Positions 42,271 through 53,580 of a stretch of DNA of 64,000 bases are shown here, one piece after another. The notes under the pieces are model-generated. The model did no database searches. It had not been told where the DNA came from and worked only from the letters and a program-made list of their open reading frames with translations. A program made the position numbers and the translations under genes. Source of the stretch: Geotrypetes seraphini. Its lineage: Eukaryota > Chordata > Amphibia > Gymnophiona > Dermophiidae. The stretch is taken from assembly GCF_902459505.1 (NCBI RefSeq), contig NC_047085.1:126379521-126443520 (forward strand), written 5' to 3'. Each line of letters begins with the position of its first letter. Positions within the stretch are counted from its first letter, which is position 1.

Positions 42271-43404
42271 TTAATTTAGGTGGTTCAGTGCTGAATATCG
42301 CCACTTAACCGCTTATATGCCAACTCTGCCTCCTGGACCACTCACAAAATAGCTGGCTTTCACGTTTGTGGTCTGTCATGATATTCAGCAGCACTGACCA
42401 GTTAAATGCTGCTGACCATCAGTGGATAACCTCGCACAAGCAATTTAACTTGGCAGGAGCTATTTCTGGCCACTTTAATCACTTTAAACATCGACTCCTG
42501 TATGTGCAAATTCCCCCTGTGCCGCAGCCTTGTGCACACCTACAGGCAATATACATGTCAATGCATGTAATCTTATGCGAGTTGGAATTTTATAACAGGT
42601 TGAATATGTGCAAAAATACCTTTATAAAGTTACCCCCTGAGGTTCAAATTCTATGTATGTTGCTTCAGTGCCGAAAAGCTCAGCCATTAGTGAAATTCTA
42701 TAAACCACCTCTAAAGTTATACGCAGTTTATAGAATCACATGTATAGCCCATTCACATGATTAACATTTAGGCTCAGGCATTTATGCCAAAGAAAATCAG
42801 GCCTAAGTGCCTGCACCCAAGTTGAGCACAGATTGGGCATACTCTATAACAATGCACCTACCTTTCAGGCGTGCCCACAACGCACTCATGCTCCTCCCTT
42901 GGCCATGCCCTCTTTAAAGATCCGTGCATGAGAATACGCTCAGAAAGCTGTGTGTGTAAATTCAAATTAGCGCCAACCAGTGTCAATAATTGCTTGTTAA
43001 TTGGCAATTACTGGCATGATTGGCTAATTAGCTAATTAAGTTTTATGTGCAAATCGGCAATGCACACAGTATGCGAAACTTGCTCCTAAGTGTGTACATC
43101 TGCCTTAGGCGGATACTTACTTGAGAGGTGAGTGAGAGAAGGATATTGCACTCATCCCTGCAAACTGACCTGTGGGCAAGAAAGCATACAAAAACAAGGA
43201 AAAAGACAAGTTGAATCAGTGAAGCAGCCCGGGCAGTGAATTATTCTGAACAAAGCCATGCAGAGCGAGTGAGTGAGTGAGGTGACTACATATTTAGAGT
43301 TCATTAGGAGAGCAAGGTGGGTGGAAATGGCTTTTTTAAGAGAATCCTAAACTGTCTTCAACATTGTTTTCAAACTGTTGACCATCAAAATCTGAAATAC
43401 TGTA
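42271..43404. other. no recognised feature
   Basis: Old-looking sequence with ATTCAGCAGCACTGACC-like words shared loosely with 7230-7460, suggesting ancient repeat debris. No coding frame or terminal repeats that I can define. Confidence 0.3.
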
Positions 43405-43803
43405 CAGTGGTACCTTGGAATCTGAACACCCCAGAACTTGAACAACTTGGAATCCGAATTTTTTTTTTTTCCTTAAATTTTGCCTCGGAATCCAAACGCT
43501 GCTTTGGAATCTGAATGAACTGCAAGCGTTTCTCAGCCCAAAGCTTCCCCTCTGACGCAGTTTCCTGTTTCTACCTGGGAGGAAAGCTTTGAGCTGAGTA
43601 TCGCTTGCAGTTCCCATTGCTGATCTTGCTGCCTATGCCGGTGGGGGACCCGATTTTGCTGTTTCTGCCAGGTGGGCCCGATTTTGCTGAGTTTGTGGGA
43701 CCAAGGAACGGATTAATCCACTTTCTATTATTTGGAACTTGAACGTTTTGGAACTTGAATGGGGTTCTGGAACAGATTAAGTTCGGATTCAAAGGTACCA
43801 TTG
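43405..43803. mobile_element. pogo/Tigger-like MITE, TA duplication
   Basis: CAGTGGTACCTTGGAATCTG at the left, GATTCAAAGGTACCATTG at the right, TA on both flanks. GGAATCCGAA and GGAACTTGAA words repeat toward both ends; the middle is GC-rich. No transposase. Confidence 0.75.
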
Positions 43804-44109
43804 TATCTAAAAATAAAGGCTACAGAGAACCACTAGCAGAGAGGAGTCAAACTAATGCCTTGGCACATTTCCTGAAGAAGATCCTGGGCTCTTTCCACCA
43901 ATTCTCTGCTGTATTTCATAGCAAGAGGTTAGTGTATTCACATAAAATATTATGAGGCAACTTCACAAGCAATTTAAGAACAATCATTTTAATGCAAAAA
44001 GATGATTTGCAGTATACAGTATACAAAGAATGTGGTTGGTACGTTACAGTATAGGGGAAATTCTCTACATTAGGAGCTGGGATGAAGTTTACTAAGCATA
44101 AATTCTTTA

Positions 44110-44613
44110 TCACTAATTATTTGTTTTTAAAAAATTTATTCCGCTTACGACTAAGCAGATTATAGATATAACAAATGCATCTAATACTTCATAATTTTAA
44201 GCAATTTGAACAGATTTGAATAGACTGTTAGCTGCAGTTATATTACTTTAACAAGATACATTATTCATCATACCCAACACACACTGTTAGCTGCTAAAAC
44301 CTCAATTCAATCATAGAAAACAGGTCTCCAAAAACCCTGAAAGAGACTAATAAAAGGCCTTGACAAATAAATGGATCTTCAGCAATTTTTTTTCAAATGA
44401 CGTCTTACTGTTACACAACCTCAGAGAATCTGGCAGAGCATTCCATACCCGCAGATTGGCTATAGAAATAGCCACAGGCCATGTTTTCATGTGACATACC
44501 CCACTTCCTGATTCCAAAGGTAATCTCATTGCTGTCTGCGACCATAAGGTTCGGGTTGGAATGCATTTCTTCAAAATTGGTACCAAATACCATGGCACTT
44601 CCCTATAGATCAC
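44110..44613 (-). mobile_element. LINE 3' fragment (CR1/L2-like)
   Basis: The minus frame 44613-44347 reads VPILKKCIPTRTLWSQ and ANLRVWNALPDSLRLCNSK, the C-terminal WNALP region of Jockey-group LINEs, followed by an A/T-rich tail with AAATTTTTTAAAAACAAAT. The 5' side is cut by the hAT MITE target site at 44603. Confidence 0.5.
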
Positions 44614-44806
44614 TGGTTCCCAACCCTGTCCTGGAGGACCACTAGGCCAATCGGGTTTTCAGGCTAGCCCTAATGAATATGCACGCGAGAGATTTGCATA
44701 TAATGGAAGTGAGAGGCATGCAAATCTGCTCCATGCATATTCATTAGGGCTAGCCTGAAAACCTGACTGGCCTGGTGGTCCTCCAGGACAGGGTTGGGAA
44801 CCACTG
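44611..44806. mobile_element. palindromic hAT MITE, TSD CTATAGAT
   Basis: CACTGGTTCCCAACCCTGTC at the left, GGGTTGGGAACCACTG at the right, CTATAGAT at 44603-44610 and 44807-44814. Sister of 12448-12643. Confidence 0.9.
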
Positions 44807-44824
44807 CTATAGATCACTTGATGA

Positions 44825-44999
44825 CAGGGGTGTCCAATGTCGGTCCTCGAGGGCCGCAGTCCAGTCGGGTTTTCAGGATTTCCCCAATGAATATGCATTG
44901 AAAGCAGTGCATGCAAATAGATCTCATGCATATTCATTGGGGAAATCCTGAAAACCCGACTGGACTGCGGCCCTCGAGGACCGACATTGGACACCCCTG
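44825..44999. mobile_element. palindromic hAT MITE, TSD CTTGATGA
   Basis: CAGGGGTGTCCAATGTCGG at the left, CCGACATTGGACACCCCTG at the right, CTTGATGA at 44817-44824 and 45000-45007. Arms are nearly perfect, so it is young. Its target starts three bases after the target duplication of the neighbouring MITE. Confidence 0.92.
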
Positions 45000-45007
45000 C
45001 TTGATGA

Positions 45008-45510
45008 ATAATAGTCAAACCTTTACAGTATATTCAATACGTTGTGATACTGGTAACCAATGCAACTGTTTTAACACAGGAGAAATTCATTCATACCATG
45101 ATACTCCTGCAATCAATTAGTCACACAATGGCTGTTGCAGAATATTAGTGGAAGTCTGCACTGCAGTTGTTGCTTAACTTTGGGCACAAGCGCTTATATA
45201 ATGGCTGGCACAAATGTTTGCACCTAGCTGCTGTCAATTAGACATGTAACTGAGGCTATAACCTGAGCACATAACTTGACTCACCTGTTCCCTCTCCCAG
45301 GCCCACACCCTCTTCCAGTTGCAGACTATAGATTTGTAAAAATACCGAACGAAGTTACATGTATACCTGAAACCCAGTGCCAATTGGCATCTATTAATAC
45401 CAATTACTGGTTGTTAACATCAGTTAACAGCTAAATAAACAACAATGCGCGTATTCTATAACTTTGACACACACATTTGCTTGTTAAGCATTGTTGCGTC
45501 AACTCTTAAT
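45008..45510. other. no recognised feature
   Basis: Unique-looking, no frames over 70 codons. Confidence 0.3.
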
Positions 45511-45592
45511 ATTTATAGAGAATGATATGGAGACAAATTTGTCCCCGCTCCTGCTCTATCCTCATCTGCACACTAGTGTTCAAGGCTTATAC

Positions 45593-46280
45593 ATAGTAAC
45601 ATAGTAGATGACGGCAGATAAAGACCCGAATGGTCCATCCAGTCTGCCCAACCTGATTCAATTTAAAAATTTTTTTATTTTATTTTATTTTTTTTAATTT
45701 TTCTTCTTAGCTATTTCTGGGCAAGAATCCAAAGCTTTACCCGGTACTGTGCTTGGGTTCCAACTGCTGAAATCTCTGTTAAGACTTACTCCAGCCCATC
45801 TACACCCTCCCAGCCATTGAAGCCCTCCCCTGCCCATCCTTCACCAAACAGCCATACACCGACACAGACCGTGCAAGTCTGCCCAGTAACTGGCCTAGTT
45901 CAATATTTAATATTATTTTCTGATTCTAAATCTTCTGTGTTCATCCCACGCTTCTTTGAACTCAGTCACAGTTTTACTCTCCACCACCTCTCTCGGGAGC
46001 GCATTCCAGGCATCCACTACCCTCTCCGTAAAGTAGAATTTCCTAACATTGCCCCTGAATCTACCACCCCTCAACCTCAAATTATGTCCTCTGGTTTTAC
46101 CATTTTCCTTTCTCTGGAAAAGATTTTGTTCTACGTTAATACCAAGTATTTGAACGTCTGAATCATATCTCCCCTGTCTCTCCTTTCCTCTAGGGTATAC
46201 ATATTCAGGGCTTCCAGTCTCTCCTCATACGTCTTCTGGCGCAAGCCTCCTATCATTTTCGTCGCCCTACTCTAGACCGT
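45593..46280 (-). mobile_element. CR1-type LINE 3' end
   Basis: Plus sense begins ATAGTAACATAGTAGATGAC, then GACCCGAATGGTCCATCC, the same subfamily as 24763-25545. The reversed coding region includes CCTCTAGGGTATACATATTC and the SLRRETGEI-type C-terminus. It continues into the fold-back at 46281. Confidence 0.75.
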
Positions 46281-46693
46281 CTCAAGTCTTCTTACGTCTT
46301 TTGCCAGATACGGTCTCCAAAACTGAACACAATACTCCAAGTGGGGCCTCACCAATGACCTGTACAGGGGCATCAACACCTTCTTCCTTCTACTGACTAC
46401 GCCTCTCTTTATACAGCCCAGCATCCTTCTGGCAGCAGCCACTGCCTTGTCACACTGTTTTTTCGCCTTTAGATCTTCGGACACTATCACCATCCGAAGA
46501 TCTAAAGGCGAAAAAACAGTGTGACAAGGCAGTGGCTGCTGCCAGAAGGATGCTGGGCTGTATAAAGAGAGGCGTAGTCAGTAGAAGGAAGAAGGTGTTG
46601 ATGCCCCTGAACAGGTCATTGGTGAGGCCCCACTTGGAGTATTGTGTTCAGTTTTGGAGACCGTATCTGGCGAAAGACGTAAGAAGACTTGAG
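46281..46693. repeat. near-perfect 201-bp CR1 inverted duplication (11-bp loop)
   Basis: Arm 46281-46481 (minus-sense CR1, MLGCIKRGVVSRRKKVL region) is repeated in reverse at 46493-46693. The loop is CACTATCACCA, between GATCTTCGGA and TCCGAAGATC. I count only two or three mismatches (for example CTGTACAGG against CTGTTCAGG), so the duplication is young. Confidence 0.9.
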
Positions 46694-47690
46694 GCTTGAG
46701 CAGATGAGGACAGAGCTTGTAGGGATGGGGCAGGTACAGTGTCAGAACTCGCAGGGACGGGATGGAGATAGAGATAGATCCTGCGGGGACGGGGACAAAT
46801 TTGTCCCCCCTGTCATTCTCTGTAACAGAGTGCCTGCTTTGCCCTATCTCATTCAGAGAGATGTAGTTCTTATTTCCCTAAAAAACCCCAAAAAAACAGG
46901 AGCACATGTCCCTACACGCACTGGGAGTAAACTCAAGAAAGGCTCAACCTGGTCTATTTGACATGAGGTTTATGGTCGTGCTACTTCTAACAATCCATAA
47001 GAGCTCACATGCATTATGATACGATTCTTCCATGAAGTGGGGTAGCTATAGGTGGCCACTGGCCCATCCAACGGTGGCATCTCAGTCCCTCCTCTCTCTC
47101 TACTCTGCTGACCTGGTATCTGCCCCTCCTCAGTGTACCTCAGTGGTGTCCCTGGCAACTCATTTTTACTGCCTACATACATTTCCTCTGTCATATCCCA
47201 CCCTCATGCTGAAGTCACTTCCTGCCTCTTCAGTGGTGGGACATGATGGAGAGAAAGCCTGCAGGGATGCACAGGCAGAAAAATGTCCCGGGGAGGGACA
47301 CCTACAGGGGCAGCTACTGGTTCATGAATGGGGGGGGGGGGAAGCTGAGGGGAAGATAACCCCCCAACCCCTCTATTTTATATATCTACAGGGGGGGGGG
47401 GGTCACGTGATGTCGAGCTGCTGAGCAGACGTCGGTGGGGTAGGCTCCCGACCCCGTTCCCACCTTCAGCGCATTTTGAACCCCCGAGAGCCGCGATTTT
47501 GCCTCTGTTGTCCGGTGCTTGGGTCGCGGTTGCCTTCCACCTTCATCTTTTCGCCAGCTAAGGGCTTTATGACCAGCAGATTGCCCCGTCGGGAGAGGGA
47601 TCGCGGCCGTGCGGGTGATTCCAAGATGGCCGACCGCGAGTCCCCCCCCCCCCGCCACTCCAGGCGCCGACTGCGTGGGTCTCAGAGATC

Positions 47691-48413
47691 GTGGCCGAGG
47701 TAAAGCTTCTCCTGGAAGGATCTTTGACCTCGAAATTGCAGCCGATCGTGGACAAACTAGACACGGTGGATACTCGCCTGGAAACATTGCAGGGTGAGTT
47801 TTTTTCCTTCCAGCACCGTTTTACTGCCTTGGAGGATCGAGTACAGCAACGTGAGGGGGACCATCAGCAACTCCGTGCTCAACTCGTTACTATGGAGGCT
47901 AAGATTGAGGACCTTGAGAATAGGTCCCGCCGGGGAAACCTGCGTCTGGTTGGCCTGCCTGAGTCGGTGAAGGATGGTGAGCTCCATTCCTTTTTGGAAT
48001 CTTGGCTGCAGCGCACTCTGAATCTAACCACAGCGCATGATCCCCTGAGAATTGAACGTGCTCATCGTTTGGGCCCGCTGGGTGAGCCTGGATCGAGAGC
48101 TTGCACCGTTATTCTTAAGCTGTTGAACTCAGCCCACAAACAAGAGATTTTGCGAGCTATTCGTACTTCGGGCCCCCTGATGTATGACAACTCCAGGGTG
48201 CTGTGTTTCCAGGATTATTCTCTAGCTTTGCAAGCCAGGAGGAAGGAATTCACCCCCATCTGTTCCCAGCTGTTTCGGAAGAAAGTGCCTTTTGCCTTAC
48301 TGTATCCAGCCCGTTTGCGGATCAGACATGCTGGTCAGACCCATTTCTTCACTGTGGCGGATGATGCTCTTCGATTTCTCCAGTCCATGCAGGCACCGGA
48401 ACCGGCTCCTTGA
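47691..48413 (+). CDS. L1 ORF1 protein (RNA-binding, coiled coil)
   Basis: 240 codons. Residues about 10-80 form a coiled coil (LDTVDTRLETLQGEF, LEDRVQQREGDHQQLRAQL). The RRM begins at ENRSRRGNLRLVGLPESV, and the C-terminal domain has IERAHRLGP, ILKLLNSAHKQEILRAIR and QDYSLALQARRKEFTP. This is the standard L1 ORF1p order; the protein coats L1 RNA. The true start is probably upstream (Met at 47571 or 47625). A run of C at about 47641-47653 seems to have shifted the frame, so the N-terminus given is only the first in-frame Met. Confidence 0.85.
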   Translation: MAEVKLLLEGSLTSKLQPIVDKLDTVDTRLETLQGEFFSFQHRFTALEDRVQQREGDHQQLRAQLVTMEAKIEDLENRSRRGNLRLVGLPESVKDGELHSFLESWLQRTLNLTTAHDPLRIERAHRLGPLGEPGSRACTVILKLLNSAHKQEILRAIRTSGPLMYDNSRVLCFQDYSLALQARRKEFTPICSQLFRKKVPFALLYPARLRIRHAGQTHFFTVADDALRFLQSMQAPEPAP

Positions 48414-49376
48414 CTGATTTGGGTTTAGTCACTCTGTTTTAGGTTGGAATCTTGTTTGGAGCATGGAACCCTGTGTACTGCCTCAGATTGTCGTCTCCTG
48501 GAGGTCTTCGCGCCTGGCAGACCGCTCACGAGGGGGCCTGATCGATGCTGTGCCTTCTTTTTGCTGGCTTGAAGGCCCTGTTCCGGAGCCTGGGGCGCTG
48601 GATTGCTCAGGACTTTTTTGAGACAATTTCTTATCCTTCCTCTTGGACAGTGTGGATGGCAGGGGGGAGGTGGGCCTGTGTGTATTGGTGGGGCTGCCAT
48701 GCTTTTCAACGGAGGGGGGGTTACCTATTTCTTGAGGATGTTGTCTGGTTGAGGGAGGGGTGTGCATGAGTCTGACAAGGGTGGGAGTGTTTGCATGCTG
48801 GGTGGGTGATTTTGGAGGCACAAGTGGAGGCTCTTAGAGCCATTATGTACTGTTCTCTAGTATATTACCTGGTTGGATTTGTGGATATCCGATTTTGCTG
48901 CCCAGCCTGCTCTTGGACATTTTACGTGTTGTGGGAATTGTGTATGTACTGGTTGGGTGGGATTTCTGGATGTTCTTTTTCTTGAGTGTCTATAGGTGGG
49001 GTTGCTTGATTGGATGGGGATGGATTATTGTAGGACTAGTTTGATGGGAGGGGGAGTTGGGAGCTGATCCACAGGACCCTTGGACCACTAGTGGGTCGCA
49101 TGAGGGAGGGGGATGGGGTGGTGGGGGAGAGGGGTGATGGGGTGGGTGGATATGCTGGGGTTTTCGTTTGTTCTCTCTTTATCTTCTTTTTCTTCTCCTT
49201 TTTCTTCTTTTCTACTTCTATTTTTGTATTCCTGGTGCCCTGCATTTGGCCTTTTTTCCTTTGGTGGATGCACGGGTCTGGATTGAGGTTTCGGGAGCTG
49301 GTCGCTAGCTGGGACGGCCTTGCTCTCGACTTTATTTTGGGATTTTATTGGAGTTTAGTCTTTATCCTTTTTTCTC

Positions 49377-52300
49377 ATGAAACCTCTTAGATGTATTTCC
49401 TGGAATGTAAATGGTGTCACTTCGCCTATTAAACGACATAAGATTTTGAGAGCCTTGAGCCGTCAGAGAGCTGATCTAGCTTTCTTGCAGGAGACGCATC
49501 TGTCAGCGGCGGAGCATGCTAAACTTCAGACCTGGTGGGTTGGCCATCATTTGGGGGCACCGGCGAACAACCGTAAGGCGGGAGTCTTGATTCTGATTCG
49601 GAAGGGGTTACCCTTTGCTATTCAACAGCAGTGGACTGATCCAGGAGGTAGGTATGTCATCGCCAAGGTGCTCCTTAATCGTCAGCCCCTGATTCTTTGT
49701 AATGTTTATGCCCCTAATAATTATGACTCTCGGTTTTTTTCTTCGCTTATTCGCCTTCTGGGTCAACATTCGGATGTTCCCTTGCTTGTGGGGGGGATTT
49801 CAATTGTGTCCATGACCCCTTGTTGGATAAATCCATTCCTGCTCCCCAGGATCGGGTGCAACCCACTAGGGGCATTTCTTTACTTTGCTCATCCTTGGAC
49901 GTTATTGATGTTTGGCAGACGCTTCACCCAGGTGAACATGATTATACTCACATATCTAGAGCTCATGCTTCTCTATCCCGGATCGATTACTGGCTACCCT
50001 CTAGCTCTTTGTTTTCTCGGATTGAATCGGCCACTATTGGTTCCTTTGATGTTTCTGATCACGCCATGCTTTTGTTGATCTTGCATTTGGATGTTTCTCC
50101 ACCGGGCTCCTTCCGTTGGCAATTTCCGCTCCGTTTATATCAGGATCCGAAATTTCAGGACTTTTTACTTCACAAATGGTCTGACTATCAACTCCATAAT
50201 AATGAACATCGAGCTGATTCTCCGCTTTTTTGGGAAGCCGCGAAAGCAGTACTCCGCGGTGAGATTATGGCATATTCCAGTCATCAACGTCGTGTGCGAG
50301 ATAGGGAGCTTTTACAGTTAGAACGTAAGATTGGTAACCTCCGTTGGCTTTATAGTCAGTCTCATGCTTCATCCTTGCGCTCCCAACTTTTAGCCTCCCA
50401 ATGTAAGCTTCAGGAATTGTTGCATGCTAGAACCGTTAAGTCGCTCGCCTATTATAGGTATCAATTTTTTCGCCATGGAAATCAACGTGGGGCACTTCTG
50501 GCAAAGGTGGTCCGTAGATCGGCGGGTCATACTCCTATCTTGCAACTTCGCTCAGCAGGGGGGGATATGGTCAGGACGGATGCCGAGATTAATGCAGTGT
50601 TTTTTGATTATTATAAAAAGCTTTATTCCCAACAATCTGATTTAATGGAGGGCTCGGCATATTTGGATGGCCTTTCCCTTCCGTGCTTATCTGATGAGGC
50701 GGTGGCTAAACTTAATGCCCCTATAACGGCAGAGGAGGTGGCAGGAGTCATACAGAAGGGAGCTTTGTTAAAGGCACCCGGACCGGATGGTTTCCGGATG
50801 GAATTCTATAAACTTTTACATCCTACATTAGCTCCCGTATTAGCTGACACCTTCACAGCAGCCATTCAGCGGGGTACCCTTCCGGTCTCTCTCACTTCAG
50901 CTCAAATAATTGTGCTATTAAAGCCCCATAAGGATGCGGCCCTCTCTATCTCTTACCGCCCCATTTCGCTGTTGAATGTGGAGGCCAAAATATTCGCCAA
51001 GGTTTTGGCTAATCGATTGGCTTGTGTCCTTCCTGATTTGATTGCCTCCCCTCAGGTGGGATTTGTGCAGGGGCGTACTAGTGCGAAAAACCTTAGATCC
51101 ATATTGGCGTCTTTGGAACTCGTGGAGAGAACCCAACTATCTTCTCTATTGGTCAGCTTTGATGCTGAAAAGGCCTTCGATCGGGTCTCTTGGAATTTTT
51201 TATTTGAGGTTTTAACTCGGTATGGTATAACGGGTCTGTTTCAGGATGCGATTCGGGTGCTTTATCACTCTCCTACAGCTTTTGTCTGGGCCAATGGACT
51301 TCGTTCTCCTTCATTCCCAATATGTCGGGGCACGCGTCAGGGATGCCCTCTTTCCCCATTGCTCTTTGCTCTGTCGTTGGATCCTCTGATCTGTGATATT
51401 CAGCTTAATGGAGCTATTTCGGGTATTTGAATTGGTTCTTCTGAATTTAAGATCTCGGCTTTTGGTCCATATTTCGGACCCCGTTCGGTCTCTTTCCAAT
51501 CTGATGACCACTTTTCAAGAATATGGAGATTATTCTGGTTTTAAGCTTAACCTTGATAAATCTTTGGCGTTAGCCACATCCTCGGTTCTACGGGACTCTT
51601 GGCCTGGGCCCTTTCCTCTTCTATGGGCTTCTTCCTCATTTCATTATCTAGGGATCCAGTTGACGCCTCGTACTTCTGCGTTATATCGAGTTAACATCGA
51701 CTCTTTGTTATGCTCTTCGGCTGAATGTTTCGCTCGGTGGTCTCCTCTTCCTCTGTCCTTGTCGGGCAGGATCCATTTGTTTAATATGGTCCTTTTTCCT
51801 AAATGGCTTTATACCTTGCAGATGCTCCCTTTATGGCTTTTGAAATGAGATATTACTAGGTTACATTCTATGCTTTCTCGATTCTGTTGGGGGGGACGAC
51901 GACCACGGGTGGCATTGCGTTATCTGTTGGGAGCGTGGGGTGGAGGGGGACTGGGGTTGCCACATTTTCGGTTATACAATGCTGCCTGTTTGATGCGTTT
52001 TCTGGGAGAGTGGCTTTCAGATCGCCAGGATTTTACTCCAAAATCCTATGAGAAGGAATTTTTCGCGCCCTGGCATATCCTGTCCTTGGTGTACGCGCCC
52101 CGTTCTGCCTTGCCGGCGTCACTTCGGGGGAGTTTGCTGTTGCACTCGCTCCGCATTATTTGGTCTTATGTGTTGGCCTCCTGGAATGGTACTCCCTCGA
52201 TTACTAGATACTTACCTATTCAGGGGAATCTGCAATTCAGCCCCGGTATGGAGAATGCTAGTTTTCGTAAACTGGCATCCCGGGATTTCACGTTACTTAC

Positions 52301-53162
52301 CCATGTTCTCCAGGTTGATGGCTCCTTAATATCCTGGGACGCTCTGGTCTGGTCGGGAGTTTTTTCTGCGGGCGACTTTCTTGCGTTTCGGCAACTTCAT
52401 CATTATGTCCGATCCCTCCCCCGGACTGCTTTGGCTTTTCCTATTGAGGACAAATTGGCGGCACTGCTGGATCCCTATTTGGAAGATGGGTTTACAGTCT
52501 CTGGTTTTTATAAGGACTTCCATCGTTTATTGGGTCCGCCTGATCGTGCTGTCATACACGCTCGGTGGTGTCAAGATCTGGGAATAGCGCGGGACGCCTT
52601 GGATCTCTCTTCCTTGATTGCAAGAATCCTGGGAATCTCTGTTAATGCAGATCTACGGGAGTGTCAATTTAGAGTACTTCATCGGGGCTATTTCACGAAG
52701 AGCCAGTTATATTATTCGGGTTACACGGATTCCCCTTTATGCCCTAAATGTCTCCTGCAGCCCCATTCGTTTCTTCATGCCTTTTGGTCTTGTGTGAAAA
52801 TCAAACGTTTTTGGCGGCAGGTTCTATCTTATGTGGAGCGTGTTTTCGGCACTACACTACCTTTCTCTGCAGCTGGTCTCCTGCTGGATAAGTATGAGGC
52901 CTTCCGTTTATCGAATTCAGGTCAGCGGCAGTTTATGAGACGGGTGGGTGTCTTGGGGAAGAAGGTAATTCTATCTGTTTGGATTGGGGAAACTTTACCA
53001 TCCTTTTGGGACTGGAGGAATCGATTGCATGCTCTGCTGCTGCTGGAGCGGAAGGATGCATCTTTTAGCTTGCGAAGAAAGCGCCAGTTTCTTCGGATCT
53101 GGGATTCTTATCTTTTTTCATTATCACCACGGGCTAGAAGTGACATTCTAAATTCCTTGTGA
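49377..53162 (+). pseudogene. L1 ORF2 (endonuclease and reverse transcriptase), with four lesions
   Basis: About 1266 codons in the original. The endonuclease starts MKPLRCISWNVNG, QETHLSA, VYAPNNYDS, and ends SFDVSDHAMLLL. RT follows: KAPGPDGFRMEFYK, YRPISLLNVEAKIFAK, QVGFVQGRTS, FDAEKAFDRVSW (motif A), GTRQGCPLSPLLFAL (motif B). A C-terminal zinc knuckle is CPKCLLQPHSFLHAFWSC. Lesions: a one-base loss in the G-run near 49795 (GG then DFNC expected); TGA at 51428-51430; about 14 bases missing at 51459-51464 that removed the FADD box; TGA at 51846-51848. Downstream of 51459 one frame stays open to 53162 apart from that TGA. Confidence 0.9.
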
Positions 53163-53580
53163 TTTTTTCTGGGACCCGAGCTTGATTTCCATCTTTGAGG
53201 GGCGCCAGGTATACTTCTCTTTTCTTTGTTTCTTTCTCTCTTTCTTCCTTTTTTTTTTTTTTTTCTCAGTGTTGGAGTCAATCATTGGATTTGGCAGTGG
53301 GCTATCTGAGTCCAAGCCTACTGCACTACAATTATTTCTGCTTCAGTCTAGGGGGTTTGGGGATGGGGGGAGGGTTGGGTGGGATTGTTGGATCTACTGT
53401 TCTGTTTCTGATTGTGTTCTTCTGTTGCTGTGGTTATTGCATATTGGTTTGTCCTTTGTTATTGGATAATAAAAATTGATTCAACATATCTACAGGGGGG
53501 AGGGAAGGATGAAAAGGTCAACCCAAATTAACATTCGGCCCATCCAAAATACCAGGTCTGGCTACATCACTACTACCATG

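Larger units (their letters stand above)
45516..46830. mobile_element. DNA transposon remnant with GAGAATGA-type ends, filled with CR1 sequence
   Basis: Left TAGAGAATGATATGGAGACA and right TGTCATTCTCTGTA are inverted, each followed inward by ACAAATTTGTCCCC. The outer parts are GC-rich and resemble the hAT at 8409-8934 in style (GGGACGGGATGG). Most of the interior is CR1 (45593-46693). No clear 8-bp duplication, so borders are tentative. Confidence 0.5.
47397..53485 (+). mobile_element. L1-type LINE, essentially full length (6.1 kb), inactive
   Basis: Flanked by ATATCTACAGGGGGG at 47382-47396 and 53486-53500, a 15-bp target duplication. 5' UTR (from GTCACGTGATGTCGAGC), ORF1 47691-48413, an unusually long inter-ORF spacer of about 960 bp, ORF2 49377-53162, a 3' UTR, and a tail GGATAATAAAAATTGATTCA without a long A-run. 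ORF1 is largely open; ORF2 has four visible lesions. This is the best-preserved autonomous-type LINE in the window. Confidence 0.92.
47035..53572. mobile_element. hAT-type element hosting a full L1
   Basis: Left end AAGTGGGGTAGCTATAGGTG and right end CTGGCTACATCACTA match the inverted CAGTGGCGTAGC-type termini of Tip100-like hATs, with GGCCCATCC words inward on both sides. Flanks CTTCCATG (47027-47034) and CTACCATG (53573-53580) are a 7/8 match. Without the L1 it is about 0.45 kb and non-autonomous. Confidence 0.6.

Noticed and set aside
49036-49390. Frames on both strands in the L1 inter-ORF spacer
   Set aside because: Low-complexity Lys/Glu or Phe-rich strings from TTCTTTT/GAAAAGAAG runs.
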